In this document: piece after piece, positions 1-6,774 of the stretch
Layout of the letters: each line of letters opens with the position of its first letter
Position numbering within the stretch: the first letter of the stretch is position 1
Source of the DNA: Chloroflexia bacterium
GTDB taxonomy: Bacteria; Chloroflexota; Chloroflexia; Thermomicrobiales; JALYUS01
Length of the DNA: 15,491 bases
Reading direction: 5' to 3'
Assembly (NCBI GenBank): GCA_025924435.1
Contig: JAICIL010000076.1
Span: 1-15,491 of the forward strand
Made by a program: the position numbers and the translations under genes
Notes under the pieces: model-generated
What the model saw: the letters and a program-made list of their open reading frames with translations, nothing else
Told to the model about the DNA's origin: nothing
Database searches by the model: none

Positions 1-24
1 CCCCGCGGGCGCCCCCCCCCGCGC
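1..24. other. Low-complexity G/C run at the left edge
   Basis: The first 24 bases are almost only C and G, including a run of ten C. This differs from the ordinary coding DNA that starts directly after it. Together with the similar right edge it suggests contig-end sequencing or assembly noise rather than biology. Confidence 0.55.
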
Positions 25-33
25 TACTATATT

Positions 34-834
34 TCAGCGATGCATGTCATCTTCCAGAGCTGCCCGATCTATCGTATATCGAATGAAGGCTCGCATCTCC
101 GCCATGTCGTCGGGGCGGATGTCGTGCCGCCAGATGAGGGCTTTGGCGATTAACGTCGGCCACGGCGGCGGCAATCTCTCCCGCGCCCACGCCGCCGCTG
201 CCGGTTTGGAGACGACCGCGCCGTGCGCGAGGGTGTACAGCGCGCGGCACATCGTCAGGATGGCGAATGCCTGATAGTCGCGGGTGCGCAGCCACTCCGG
301 CTCCGATCCGTCAAGTTGCGCGCGCCAGAAGCCGTCGAGCATTCCTCGCACCGCCGCCCGCAGGTCGTCCGGCGAGACGGGGTCAATCAGCGTCTCCGGT
401 GGCGGCCCGGAGACCACCACGCCGCGCTCGCGGACGATCCACCGCTCGATCACCCAACTCGCGTCGTGCGCGCGGACGCCGAACGGCCAGTCCGCGCCGA
501 TCGTCGGGTGCCGGTTGTTCGCGGGGTCGTAGCGGCGCAGGGCGGCGCGCGGGATGTAGGAGCCTTCCAATTTGTCGGCCCACAGCAGCCCGCGCGCCGC
601 GATCCGCGCGTGCATCGCCTCCAATGCGCGGAGTGTTTCCGTTGGCAGGTCGTGCTCCGTGACGACGAGGAAATCAATGTCGCTGCTGCCCGGTGCAAAA
701 TCGCCGAGCGAGAGCGACCCGTAGCAATACATCCCGACGAATTCCTGCCCCAATACGTCGCGCGCCTCATCAAGGAGGAGGCGGAGAACGGCGTTGGCGG
801 CGGGATACGGCGTCGGTTCGGTCGGCGTGGCCAT
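34..834 (-). CDS. AadA-like nucleotidyltransferase (aminoglycoside adenylyltransferase family)
   Basis: 266 residues. The N-terminal half carries the polymerase-beta-type nucleotidyltransferase signature: a GS pair at residues 39-40 (YGSLSLGDF) followed by the metal-binding D-x-D at 52-54 (SDIDFLVV). The C-terminal half has the helical substrate domain of AadA/DUF4111-type proteins, best seen in the stretch around 185-215 (YQAFAILTMCRALYTL, then VVSKPAAAAWA). Members transfer AMP from ATP to a hydroxyl group; AadA itself modifies streptomycin and spectinomycin. Chromosomal relatives in environmental bacteria often have no proven drug substrate, so resistance should not be assumed. The gene starts 8 bp after the vapC-like stop and shares its strand, so it is probably the third gene of that operon. 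Only a weak ribosome site (AGG, 8 nt before ATG) is visible, consistent with translational coupling. Family assignment is firm; substrate is unknown. Confidence 0.8.
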   Translation of the reverse strand: MATPTEPTPYPAANAVLRLLLDEARDVLGQEFVGMYCYGSLSLGDFAPGSSDIDFLVVTEHDLPTETLRALEAMHARIAARGLLWADKLEGSYIPRAALRRYDPANNRHPTIGADWPFGVRAHDASWVIERWIVRERGVVVSGPPPETLIDPVSPDDLRAAVRGMLDGFWRAQLDGSEPEWLRTRDYQAFAILTMCRALYTLAHGAVVSKPAAAAWARERLPPPWPTLIAKALIWRHDIRPDDMAEMRAFIRYTIDRAALEDDMHR

Positions 835-842
835 GGTGGCGC

Positions 843-1238
843 CTATGTCGGCAGGTGCAGTTTGAGATCGGGAATTCGCTGGAAGTGGCGGACGTTGAAT
901 GTCAGTACGGTCAAATCATAGTGAAGGGCGGTCGCGGCGATCATCACATCAAACTCGGAGATCATCTCGCCACGGCGGCGTAAGAGTGCGCGCAGTTCGC
1001 CGAAATGTCGGGCGATTGCATCGTTAAGATGAAGGAAGCGGAACGGGCTGAGGAAATCGCGAAAGAACCGGATTCGCGCATCCGGATTCACCGAATCGTA
1101 TGCGCCCTCATAGATTTCGGCGACGGTTATCCAACTCACCGAGATCTGGCGCGGTGAAATCCTCCGGAGTGTTCGCGCCGCAATCTGCTCGCCTCTGGCC
1201 GATTGGATAATCCAATCCGCATCAAGCAGGTAGGGCAT
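843..1238 (-). CDS. vapC: VapC-like PIN-domain ribonuclease toxin
   Basis: 131 residues, normal length for VapC. The acidic PIN-domain residues are all in place: D6 in LLDADWII, E41 in ITVAEIYEGAY, D97 in EFDVMIAATAL, and the C-terminal TFNVRHF motif with N115. PIN toxins are Mg-dependent endonucleases, usually cutting tRNA or rRNA when freed from the antitoxin. The reading frame stays open upstream to 1388, but I chose the ATG at 1238. It gives the canonical PIN start (MPYLLDADWII) and its A is also the last base of the antitoxin stop (TGATG), a classic toxin-antitoxin coupling. The nucleotidyltransferase gene follows after 8 bp. Confidence 0.9.
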   Translation of the reverse strand: MPYLLDADWIIQSARGEQIAARTLRRISPRQISVSWITVAEIYEGAYDSVNPDARIRFFRDFLSPFRFLHLNDAIARHFGELRALLRRRGEMISEFDVMIAATALHYDLTVLTFNVRHFQRIPDLKLHLPT

Positions 1239-1522
1239 CAAGGATGATCCATGGGGCGAGTGCCTTCTTCCCGCGCTTCCCGCGCGCGAGAAATCGTCGC
1301 GAGCATCCGTTCCGCTTCGTCGTCGGGAAGTGTCCCGATCGTTGCATCGAGTATGCGTTGATATTCCTCGTCGTCGATCTCCGGCCACCCCTCACTTTCA
1401 GGACTGACGAGGTAGCGCACGCCGTTCATTTCGAGAATGAGCGGCGTTTTCTTCGCCTCATCGAGTAGGTGGCCGAGTTCGCTATCCGGGTCAACGTTGA
1501 TCGTTTTTGGCTCGCGCAGCAT
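1238..1522 (-). CDS. vapB: VapB-like antitoxin
   Basis: 94 residues from the ATG at 1522. The N-terminal segment PKTINVDPDSELGHLLDEAKK followed by TPLILEMNGVRYLVSP resembles the DNA-binding beta/helix segment of Phd/VapB-type antitoxins. The C-terminal half is acidic and then basic (EYQRILDATIGTLPDDEAERM...), as expected for a flexible toxin-wrapping tail. It should neutralise the adjacent VapC and repress the shared promoter. The open frame reaches 1612, but the ATG at 1522 is preferred. It has an AAAGGA ribosome site about 11 nt upstream, and a TACAAT -10 box at 1553-1558 would place the transcript start between the two candidates. Exact antitoxin subfamily is less certain than the role. 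Confidence 0.8.
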   Translation of the reverse strand: MLREPKTINVDPDSELGHLLDEAKKTPLILEMNGVRYLVSPESEGWPEIDDEEYQRILDATIGTLPDDEAERMLATISRAREAREEGTRPMDHP

Positions 1523-1552
1523 CCCGTTTCCATCCTTTCGCGCTCGCAGATG

Positions 1553-1558
1553 ATTGTA
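1553..1558 (-). promoter_or_regulatory. Candidate -10 box of the vapBC operon
   Basis: On the minus strand this reads TACAAT, five of six matches to the sigma-70 consensus. It lies 30 bp before the chosen antitoxin start and would give a leader of roughly 24 nt. No convincing -35 hexamer is seen 16-18 bp upstream, so activity is an inference. Confidence 0.4.
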
Positions 1559-1605
1559 GCATGCCGGCGTATCGTCGCTGTTTCGCGCCGCGAATGGTAC
1601 GGGGT

Positions 1606-1634
1606 TGGACAATCATCCGGGATGAACCGATACT
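1606..1634 (+). promoter_or_regulatory. Candidate sigma-70 promoter for the GH57 gene
   Basis: TGGACA (1606-1611, five of six matches) is separated by 17 bp from GATACT (1629-1634, four of six). It would start transcription near 1641 and give a leader of about 90 nt. It lies back to back with the vapBC promoter. GC-rich genomes yield chance matches, so this is tentative. Confidence 0.33.
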
Positions 1635-1676
1635 GGGCTGTGTCGTGGCACGGCGGATGCGCCAAGCGTTCGGTAC

Positions 1677-1694
1677 GGCATCGGATTTGATGCC
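1677..1694. promoter_or_regulatory. Inverted repeat in the GH57 leader
   Basis: GGCATC and GATGCC are perfect 6-bp arms around a 6-base spacer, 38 bp before the GH57 start codon. In DNA it could be an operator; in RNA a small leader hairpin. No family is recognised. Confidence 0.3.
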
Positions 1695-1732
1695 AGCGAA
1701 TCATCGCCGCGCGAACCTCGTGAGGAGCGGAT

Positions 1733-3994
1733 ATGGGTCAGGTCGTGCTCGGGCTTGTTTTCCACAACCACCAGCCCATCGGCAACTTCGGCTGGGTCAA
1801 TGAGGAGCACTACGCGAAGGCGTACGAGCCGATGGTCGCCGCGCTCGAACGGCATCCCGGCGTGCGCGTCGGCCTGCACTACACCGGCTCGCTCCTCGAT
1901 TGGCTGCGCATGACCCACCCCGATCTGCTCGATCGCGTCCGCGCGCTGGCGGAGCGGGGGCAGGTGGAAGTCGTCGGCGGCGGCTTCTACGAGCCGGTGC
2001 TCGCCGTCCTGCCGGAGATGGACCGTGTCGGGCAGGTGCGCGCCCTCGCCGACGCCGTCCGTGAGACCTTCGGCACGACGCCGACCGGCATGTGGCTGGC
2101 GGAGCGCGTCTGGGAGCCGGGGCTGCCGCACTCGCTCGTGGACGCCGGCATGCAGTGGACGATTGTGGACGACACGCACCTGCTCGCCTCCGGCGTCGGC
2201 CCGGACGACCTCTACGGCTACTACCTGACCGAGGACGACGGGCGGCCGATCGGCGTCTTCCCCTCGCTCTACTCGCTGCGGTACACCGTGCCGTGGCGCC
2301 CCGTCGAGGAGACGATTGCCTTCCTGCGCGGGCTGGCGGAGAACGCCCCCGCCGACCGTCCGCCGATCGCCGTGATGGGCGACGACGGCGAGAAATTCGG
2401 CGCGTGGCCGAGCACCTACGAGCACGTCTGGGCGCGTGGCTACATGGATCGCCTCTTCAGCGCGCTCGAAGAAAACCGGGACTGGCTGCTGACGATGCCG
2501 CTCGGCGAGTACCGGCGGGAGTATCCCGCGCTCGGTCGCATCTATCTGCCGACCGCGTCGTACGTCGAGATGAGCGAGTGGGTGCTGCCCGCCGCCGCCG
2601 CCGCGCAATTCGAGTCGGTGCGGCACGACATGGAGGCGGGGCGGCCCGATGTCGCGCGGTGGATGCGCGGCGGCTTCTGGCGCTCCTTCATGACGAAGTA
2701 CCCGGAGATCAACCGCCTGCACAAGCGGATGCTCCGCACGCACGCGAAGGTCCACGCGGCGCGGGCGACGGGGGGCGCGGGGGACGGCGGCCTGCTCGAA
2801 CTCTATCGCGGGCAGAACAACGACGCCTACTGGCACGGCGTCTTCGGCGGCATCTACATGAACCACATGCGCGCCGAGACGACGCACCGCCTCCTGCTCG
2901 CGGAGAACGCCGCCGACGCGATCTTGCACCCCCACGAGCCGGACTGGTTCCACTATGAATTGCGCGATCTCGACGCGGACGGCGCGCCCGAATTGCTGCT
3001 CACCGGGCGGCACCAGAACCTGCTCATTGACCCCGGCGAGGGCGGCATGCTCCAGCAGTGGGACATCCGCCGCGTCGCCGTCAACGCCCTCGACACGCTC
3101 GCCCGCCGCCCGGAGGCGTATCACGAGACCGTCCGCGCGCACGCGCACGAGGCCCGTGCCGTCGCGGAACCCGCGCCCGATGCCGGGGTGACGGCGGGCG
3201 ACGACAACGCGCAGGCCGAGGAGGAGAACGCACCGGCGAACATCCACGGCGTTGTCCGCTTCCGCGAGGCGGGGCTGGAGGAGTACCTCACGTACGATAC
3301 GTACGACCGGGGCGGCGGCATCGAGCATCTGCTGGACGCCGCCGCCGGGCCGGACGATTTCCGCTTCGGGCGGTACACCGAGCGCGGCGACTTCGCGCGC
3401 GGCGTCTGGACGCTCGACCCGATTGACGAGGCGACCGCCTCCTTCGCGCCCGCCGGGGACGAGCGGGCACGCACCTGGAAGTTCGCGCTCCGCCGGGATG
3501 GGCAGATCACGTGGCCGGACGGCGGCACGTCCTCCCTGGCCATCGAGAAGACGTACACGGTGCAGACGATCGGCGCGGCCTTCACCTGCCACTACCGCGT
3601 GACCAATCGCGGCCCGTGGCCGGTGGAACTCGTCTTCGCTTCCGAGTGGAACGTCAACCTGCAAGGCGGCGGCCACAACGACCAGTGCTACACCCGGCTG
3701 CCGGACCGTCCCGCCCTGACGACCTACCACGACACGCCCGAAACGTGGCAGAAGGCGACGGAACTCCATCTCGGCAACACCTACCTCGATGTGGACCTCT
3801 CATTGATGGTCAGCCCCCCGGCGGATCTCTGGAAACTGCCCATCGAAACCGTCTCCAACTCCGAGGGCGGCTTCGAGCGCGTCTACCAGGGCACCAGCCT
3901 CGTCGCCCGCTGGCCCCTCACCCTCGACCACGACCAAACCTGGGAAGGCAGCGTCTACTGGACCGCCGGGGTAGCAACGAGCAACGAGCAATGA
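1733..3994 (+). CDS. GH57 alpha-amylase/4-alpha-glucanotransferase
   Basis: 753 residues with the five conserved GH57 regions in order: HNHQP (11-15); the GGGFYEP region (82-88); WLAERVWEP (121-129), where E124 should be the nucleophile; GDDGEKFGAWP (216-226), where D217 is the likely acid/base; and QNNDAYWHGVFGGIYMNHMR (361-380). DUF1925-like and DUF1926-like domains follow, joined by an Ala/Glu/Asp-rich linker near 478-505. This matches the Thermococcus 4-alpha-glucanotransferase architecture (about 660 residues there), but is longer. Such enzymes move alpha-1,4-glucan segments between maltodextrins; some act as amylases, so the exact reaction is open. No signal peptide is seen, implying cytoplasmic glycogen or maltodextrin metabolism. 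GAGGAG at 1722-1727, 5 nt before ATG, fixes the start. The gene is convergent with the glycosidase gene (27 bp gap). Its last residues (ATSNEQ) and stop codon lie inside a heptamer tandem repeat. Confidence 0.9.
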   Translation: MGQVVLGLVFHNHQPIGNFGWVNEEHYAKAYEPMVAALERHPGVRVGLHYTGSLLDWLRMTHPDLLDRVRALAERGQVEVVGGGFYEPVLAVLPEMDRVGQVRALADAVRETFGTTPTGMWLAERVWEPGLPHSLVDAGMQWTIVDDTHLLASGVGPDDLYGYYLTEDDGRPIGVFPSLYSLRYTVPWRPVEETIAFLRGLAENAPADRPPIAVMGDDGEKFGAWPSTYEHVWARGYMDRLFSALEENRDWLLTMPLGEYRREYPALGRIYLPTASYVEMSEWVLPAAAAAQFESVRHDMEAGRPDVARWMRGGFWRSFMTKYPEINRLHKRMLRTHAKVHAARATGGAGDGGLLELYRGQNNDAYWHGVFGGIYMNHMRAETTHRLLLAENAADAILHPHEPDWFHYELRDLDADGAPELLLTGRHQNLLIDPGEGGMLQQWDIRRVAVNALDTLARRPEAYHETVRAHAHEARAVAEPAPDAGVTAGDDNAQAEEENAPANIHGVVRFREAGLEEYLTYDTYDRGGGIEHLLDAAAGPDDFRFGRYTERGDFARGVWTLDPIDEATASFAPAGDERARTWKFALRRDGQITWPDGGTSSLAIEKTYTVQTIGAAFTCHYRVTNRGPWPVELVFASEWNVNLQGGGHNDQCYTRLPDRPALTTYHDTPETWQKATELHLGNTYLDVDLSLMVSPPADLWKLPIETVSNSEGGFERVYQGTSLVARWPLTLDHDQTWEGSVYWTAGVATSNEQ

Positions 3995-4002
3995 GCAATG
4001 AG
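3973..4002 (+). repeat. Heptamer tandem repeat, copy 1 (at the GH57 stop)
   Basis: Four exact 7-bp units, AGCAACG twice then AGCAATG twice, followed by AG. The GH57 stop codon TGA (3992-3994) is formed across the third and fourth units, so the repeat sets the C-terminus of that protein. The same unit type recurs at 6160-6196 and, on the other strand, at 10561-10590. Confidence 0.75.
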
Positions 4003-4021
4003 TGGACGGTGGTACTCGCCG

Positions 4022-6139
4022 TTACGCGATTGTGCCGAGCGTGACGGCGTACCGCTCGCCATTGCGAACCGGAAATGACGCGCGGCGACCTGCCGGGGCA
4101 TCGAGGAGCGTCGTGCCGTCCGCCGTGGTGACGCGGCAAAGGCGGGGCGGGCGGGAGACGATCTCAGCGGTCATCGCGCCGTCGTCCGCGACGGTGTAGG
4201 TGAAGTCGAGGGCGACGGCGCGATACTGGATGTTGGCGAGCGTGTACGCGCCGCGCCAGCCCTCCGGCAGGCCGGGGACGAGCGTGAAGCGGACGCCGCG
4301 CCAGCCCGCGTCGTCCTCGCGGAAGCCGACGATGTGGCGCAGCAGGAGCGGCAACGTCTCCGCGCCCCAGCCGTAGGCGTCGTTGCCGGTGAATTTCCCC
4401 AATGGTTCCGGCCAGTATTCGCGCGCGCCGCCGGGCGTCGGGCGCTCGTCCGGCATCTGGGCGCGGCGGTCGTTCTCGCGGTAGACGCGATCCACGATTT
4501 TTTCCACGAACCGCGCCGCCCACACGTCGCGGCCGAGCGCCGCCGCCACTTCGCCGAGCGTGCCGCTCCACGACGGCCACCAGCGCCACGGCGCGGTGTC
4601 GTAGTGGTCCAGTTCGCGGCGCAGGGCGGCGCGCTGTTCCTCCGGCAGATCGAGCAGCGCGGGCGTCAGCGAGAGCGGCGAGAAGCGGTTCGGGTCGGTT
4701 TCCCAATACGTGCTCGACCCCTCGACGAAGCGATTTGCGCGGACATCCCAATCGCGGAAACGCCCTGTTGCGCCGTCCCAGAGTGCTTGCACGCGCGCCG
4801 CGTACTCGCGCGCCAGGCCGTCCCAGTGCGCCGCCTCGGTCGTCTCCCCGATCTGCTGGAACATATCCCGTAAGATGCCCGCCGAGAGGGCCATCGCCGC
4901 CTGCAACTCGACGGGGCGGGTGCGGCCCTGGATGATGCCGTCGCCGGTGCCGTGCGGGTCGAGGCGCGGGTTGTCGTCCTCGCCCGATTCCCAGGTGCAG
5001 TGGTAGGAGAGCCAGCCCGCGCCGTCCGCCCGCTCGGCCAGCCACCAGCGCAGATAGCGGGCGAGCAGGGGGGCGATCTTCGCGATCCGTTCCGGGTCGG
5101 GCTGGCGGCGAAGCAACCGGCCGATGTGCAGGAAGGGCAGGCACCACGCCGGGGAGGTGCCGCAGACCGCGCCGTCCGCCGCGACCATGTTCGGCTCGCC
5201 GTCCCGGAAGACGCAGGGGATCTGATCGCCCGGCGTGTCCCGCAGGAACGTCAGCAGGGCGTCCTGCGCGCGCTGCGGCTCCGCGAGGCCGAGGCGGTCG
5301 AGATCGAGCGCGCCTTCGGCAAGGACGGCGCGCGGCCAGGCGACCATCCACGTCGGCCACTCGCCGCCGAAGACGCCGCCCGGCGGCTGGATGAGGAGAC
5401 GCGTCGTCTCCATGTCGTAGACCCAGCCGCGCCGCCAGTGCTCCGGCCAGTCGCCCATCAGCCGGGGGCAACGGCTCCAGAAGGCGTCGTCGTCGCGCCG
5501 TCTCTCTCCTTCCATCGTGCCGACGGAGTGCCATCGCCGCTCGTCGGGGGCGGTGGGGCGATTGGAGAGCAAGGCCCAACGTTCCCATACGTCCCCCGCG
5601 CCGAGATGAAACGGCGTCCAGGCGCCGGGAAGCGGCCGCCGTTCGAGCCGCCGTATCGCGGCATCGCGGATAAGCAGCGCATGCGGTTCCCGACCGGCGA
5701 GCGTCGCGCAGCCGTCGCTCACCTTCCAGCGACCGGACACGTGGTCGGCGTCGAGCAGCCAGCCCCATCGCCCGGTGATCGCCGCCTCCGCGTGCACGAT
5801 TGCGTGCGCGACGAGCACGCCGGTGTGCAGCCGGAAATAGGTGAGCGTCAGCATGCAGCCGGGGGGCGACGCGCGGAAGGTCATCAGTTGGCTCGAATGG
5901 TGGGAGGCGTGGAGGCCGTGCGCGGCCCAATCGGCGCGGGCATGGAGTTTCGCCGTGCCGAGTTCCAGCCCGGCGCAGAGGAAGACGGCGCGGCGGGGAT
6001 GGACATATGCCCAGCCCATGCCGAGGAACCGCTCGCTCGTGCGGATCATGCCGCCGCTTGCATCGTCCCAGGAGCGCGCGACATGATCCGGGCTGTGCAG
6101 GTAGCCGTACGGTGTGTACGCATCGGTCGGAAAAGTCAT
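4022..6139 (-). CDS. MGH1/GH63-like six-hairpin glycoside hydrolase
   Basis: 705 residues, no signal peptide. The central and C-terminal parts look like an (alpha/alpha)6 toroid. WESGEDDNPR (383-392) resembles the catalytic-acid motif WESGxD of GH63 and mannosylglycerate-hydrolase-like enzymes. EYWPEPLGKFTGNDAYGWGAETLPLLL (574-600) resembles the second half of the active site in that clan, with E574 a candidate base. Residues 1-250 look like an N-terminal beta-sandwich and the last 90 residues a small beta domain. The family removes glucose or mannose from alpha-linked oligosaccharides, glucosylglycerate or trehalose-like compounds; substrate cannot be told from sequence alone. AAGGAG stands about 12 nt before the ATG, slightly long. 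The gene faces the GH57 gene tail to tail and is followed upstream by a heptamer repeat and the receiver gene. Superfamily is probable; GH family number is uncertain. Confidence 0.65.
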   Translation of the reverse strand: MTFPTDAYTPYGYLHSPDHVARSWDDASGGMIRTSERFLGMGWAYVHPRRAVFLCAGLELGTAKLHARADWAAHGLHASHHSSQLMTFRASPPGCMLTLTYFRLHTGVLVAHAIVHAEAAITGRWGWLLDADHVSGRWKVSDGCATLAGREPHALLIRDAAIRRLERRPLPGAWTPFHLGAGDVWERWALLSNRPTAPDERRWHSVGTMEGERRRDDDAFWSRCPRLMGDWPEHWRRGWVYDMETTRLLIQPPGGVFGGEWPTWMVAWPRAVLAEGALDLDRLGLAEPQRAQDALLTFLRDTPGDQIPCVFRDGEPNMVAADGAVCGTSPAWCLPFLHIGRLLRRQPDPERIAKIAPLLARYLRWWLAERADGAGWLSYHCTWESGEDDNPRLDPHGTGDGIIQGRTRPVELQAAMALSAGILRDMFQQIGETTEAAHWDGLAREYAARVQALWDGATGRFRDWDVRANRFVEGSSTYWETDPNRFSPLSLTPALLDLPEEQRAALRRELDHYDTAPWRWWPSWSGTLGEVAAALGRDVWAARFVEKIVDRVYRENDRRAQMPDERPTPGGAREYWPEPLGKFTGNDAYGWGAETLPLLLRHIVGFREDDAGWRGVRFTLVPGLPEGWRGAYTLANIQYRAVALDFTYTVADDGAMTAEIVSRPPRLCRVTTADGTTLLDAPAGRRASFPVRNGERYAVTLGTIA

Positions 6140-6159
6140 CGCGGCGGTGAACTCCTTCG

Positions 6160-6196
6160 AGTAACGAGTAGTGCGTAGCGAGTAACGAGCAATAAG
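6160..6196 (+). repeat. Heptamer tandem repeat, copy 2 (upstream of the glycosidase gene)
   Basis: Five degenerate 7-bp units in a row: AGTAACG, AGTAGTG, CGTAGCG, AGTAACG, AGCAATA, then AG. It has the same orientation as copy 1, so the two lie as direct repeats on either side of the glycosidase gene. It directly abuts the AAGGAG ribosome site of that gene (6152-6157) and so lies in its leader. Confidence 0.7.
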
Positions 6197-6204
6197 GGAT
6201 GACT

Positions 6205-6273
6205 CCCCTCTCGATCGCCAAACGGGACTCCATCATTCCGTGATCTTTAGGCGATGGCTCTGTACGAGAGGGG
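6205..6273. repeat. Two-step imperfect hairpin between the receiver and glycosidase genes
   Basis: Outer arms CCCCTCTCG (6205-6213) and CGAGAGGGG (6265-6273) are perfect 9-bp complements. Immediately inside, ATCGCC (6214-6219) pairs with GGCGAT (6250-6255), leaving a 9-nt bulge on one side and a 30-nt loop. On the minus strand it begins 19 nt after the receiver stop, a terminator-like place, though no U-tract follows. It may equally be a dispersed palindromic element. Confidence 0.6.
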
Positions 6274-6287
6274 CCGGGGGTGAGGAA
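6264..6287 (+). repeat. Dispersed-repeat-like GAGAGGGGCCGGGGGTGAGG segment
   Basis: The 20-base core at 6266-6285, AGAGGGGCCGGGGGTGAGGA with its flanks, is of a type I recall as recurring in intergenic regions of many environmental bacterial genomes. It overlaps the right arm of the hairpin above and reaches almost to the receiver stop at 6293. That it is repetitive elsewhere in this genome cannot be shown from one copy. Confidence 0.35.
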
Positions 6288-6292
6288 AGGTC

Positions 6293-6700
6293 TCACGCCC
6301 CCTGCGCGTCGCTCGCACCGGACGGGGCGATCAATTGGCGCACCAGGCCGAGCAGTTGATCGAGATCGAACGGCTTGCTCAAGGCCGGGACGCGCTGTTC
6401 CTGGAGGAACGCCGCATGCGATGCGATCCCCGCGATGTCCGCCGAGCAGATCAGGAGCGGCAGCGTCGCGGTCAGCGGGTTGCCCCGGACGGCGCGGATG
6501 ATCTGGATGCCGGCGTCCGGCGTCTCCATCCGCAGGTCGAGGATCACCAACGCGGGCCGCGCCTGGCGGATCGTCTCGAGCGCGCCGGCGACGGTCGTGG
6601 ACGTGACGACGCGATACCCCTCGTCGCTCAGGAGATCCGTGAGCAGATCGCGGAAGGGTTCATCGTTGTCAACCACCGCGATTACCGGCTGCATCCGCAT
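6293..6700 (-). CDS. Stand-alone response regulator receiver (CheY-like)
   Basis: 135 residues, a single receiver domain with no output domain. Conserved residues are present: acidic pocket D11 and D13 (VVDNDEPF), phospho-acceptor D55 (LVILDLRM), S86 in place of the switch Thr/Ser (LLICSAD) and K109 (LSKPFDL). It should take a phosphoryl group from a histidine kinase or phosphotransfer protein and act by protein contact. The frame is open to 6751, but that start would fall inside the -10 box at 6743-6748. ATG at 6700 (GAGAG 6 nt upstream) and ATG at 6694 (GGAAG 6 nt upstream) are both plausible. The gene follows the DUF4118 gene on the same strand after 74 bp and may also have its own promoter. 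Confidence 0.85.
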   Translation of the reverse strand: MRMQPVIAVVDNDEPFRDLLTDLLSDEGYRVVTSTTVAGALETIRQARPALVILDLRMETPDAGIQIIRAVRGNPLTATLPLLICSADIAGIASHAAFLQEQRVPALSKPFDLDQLLGLVRQLIAPSGASDAQGA

Positions 6701-6742
6701 CTTCCGCTCTCTGAGACATGCATTCAGGAGACGAGTGCGCGC

Positions 6743-6770
6743 ATTGTACACGGATGAGCGGCGGGCGCAA
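6743..6770 (-). promoter_or_regulatory. Candidate promoter of the receiver gene
   Basis: On the minus strand TTGCGC (6765-6770) and TACAAT (6743-6748) are 16 bp apart, ahead of the receiver start by about 43 bp. The -10 is strong and the -35 weak (three of six). Its core is the 11-mer CCGTGTACAAT, which also appears before the propeller gene. Confidence 0.4.
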
Positions 6771-6774
6771 CGTA

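Noticed and set aside
34..834. Reading the AadA-like gene as an acquired antibiotic-resistance gene
   Set aside because: There is no integron, attC-like site or transposon nearby, and the base composition matches its neighbours; only the family is supported.
1239..1388. N-terminal extension of the PIN toxin
   Set aside because: It overlaps the antitoxin coding region and adds residues foreign to PIN proteins.
1613..3769. 718-residue open frame on the minus strand opposite the GH57 gene
   Set aside because: Its sequence is Arg/Ala/Val-rich without recognisable motifs and is the shadow of a GC-rich gene whose GH57 motifs are unmistakable.
3973..4002. A short CRISPR-like array at the heptamer repeats
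   Set aside because: Units are 7 bp with no spacers, so the period and structure do not fit CRISPR.
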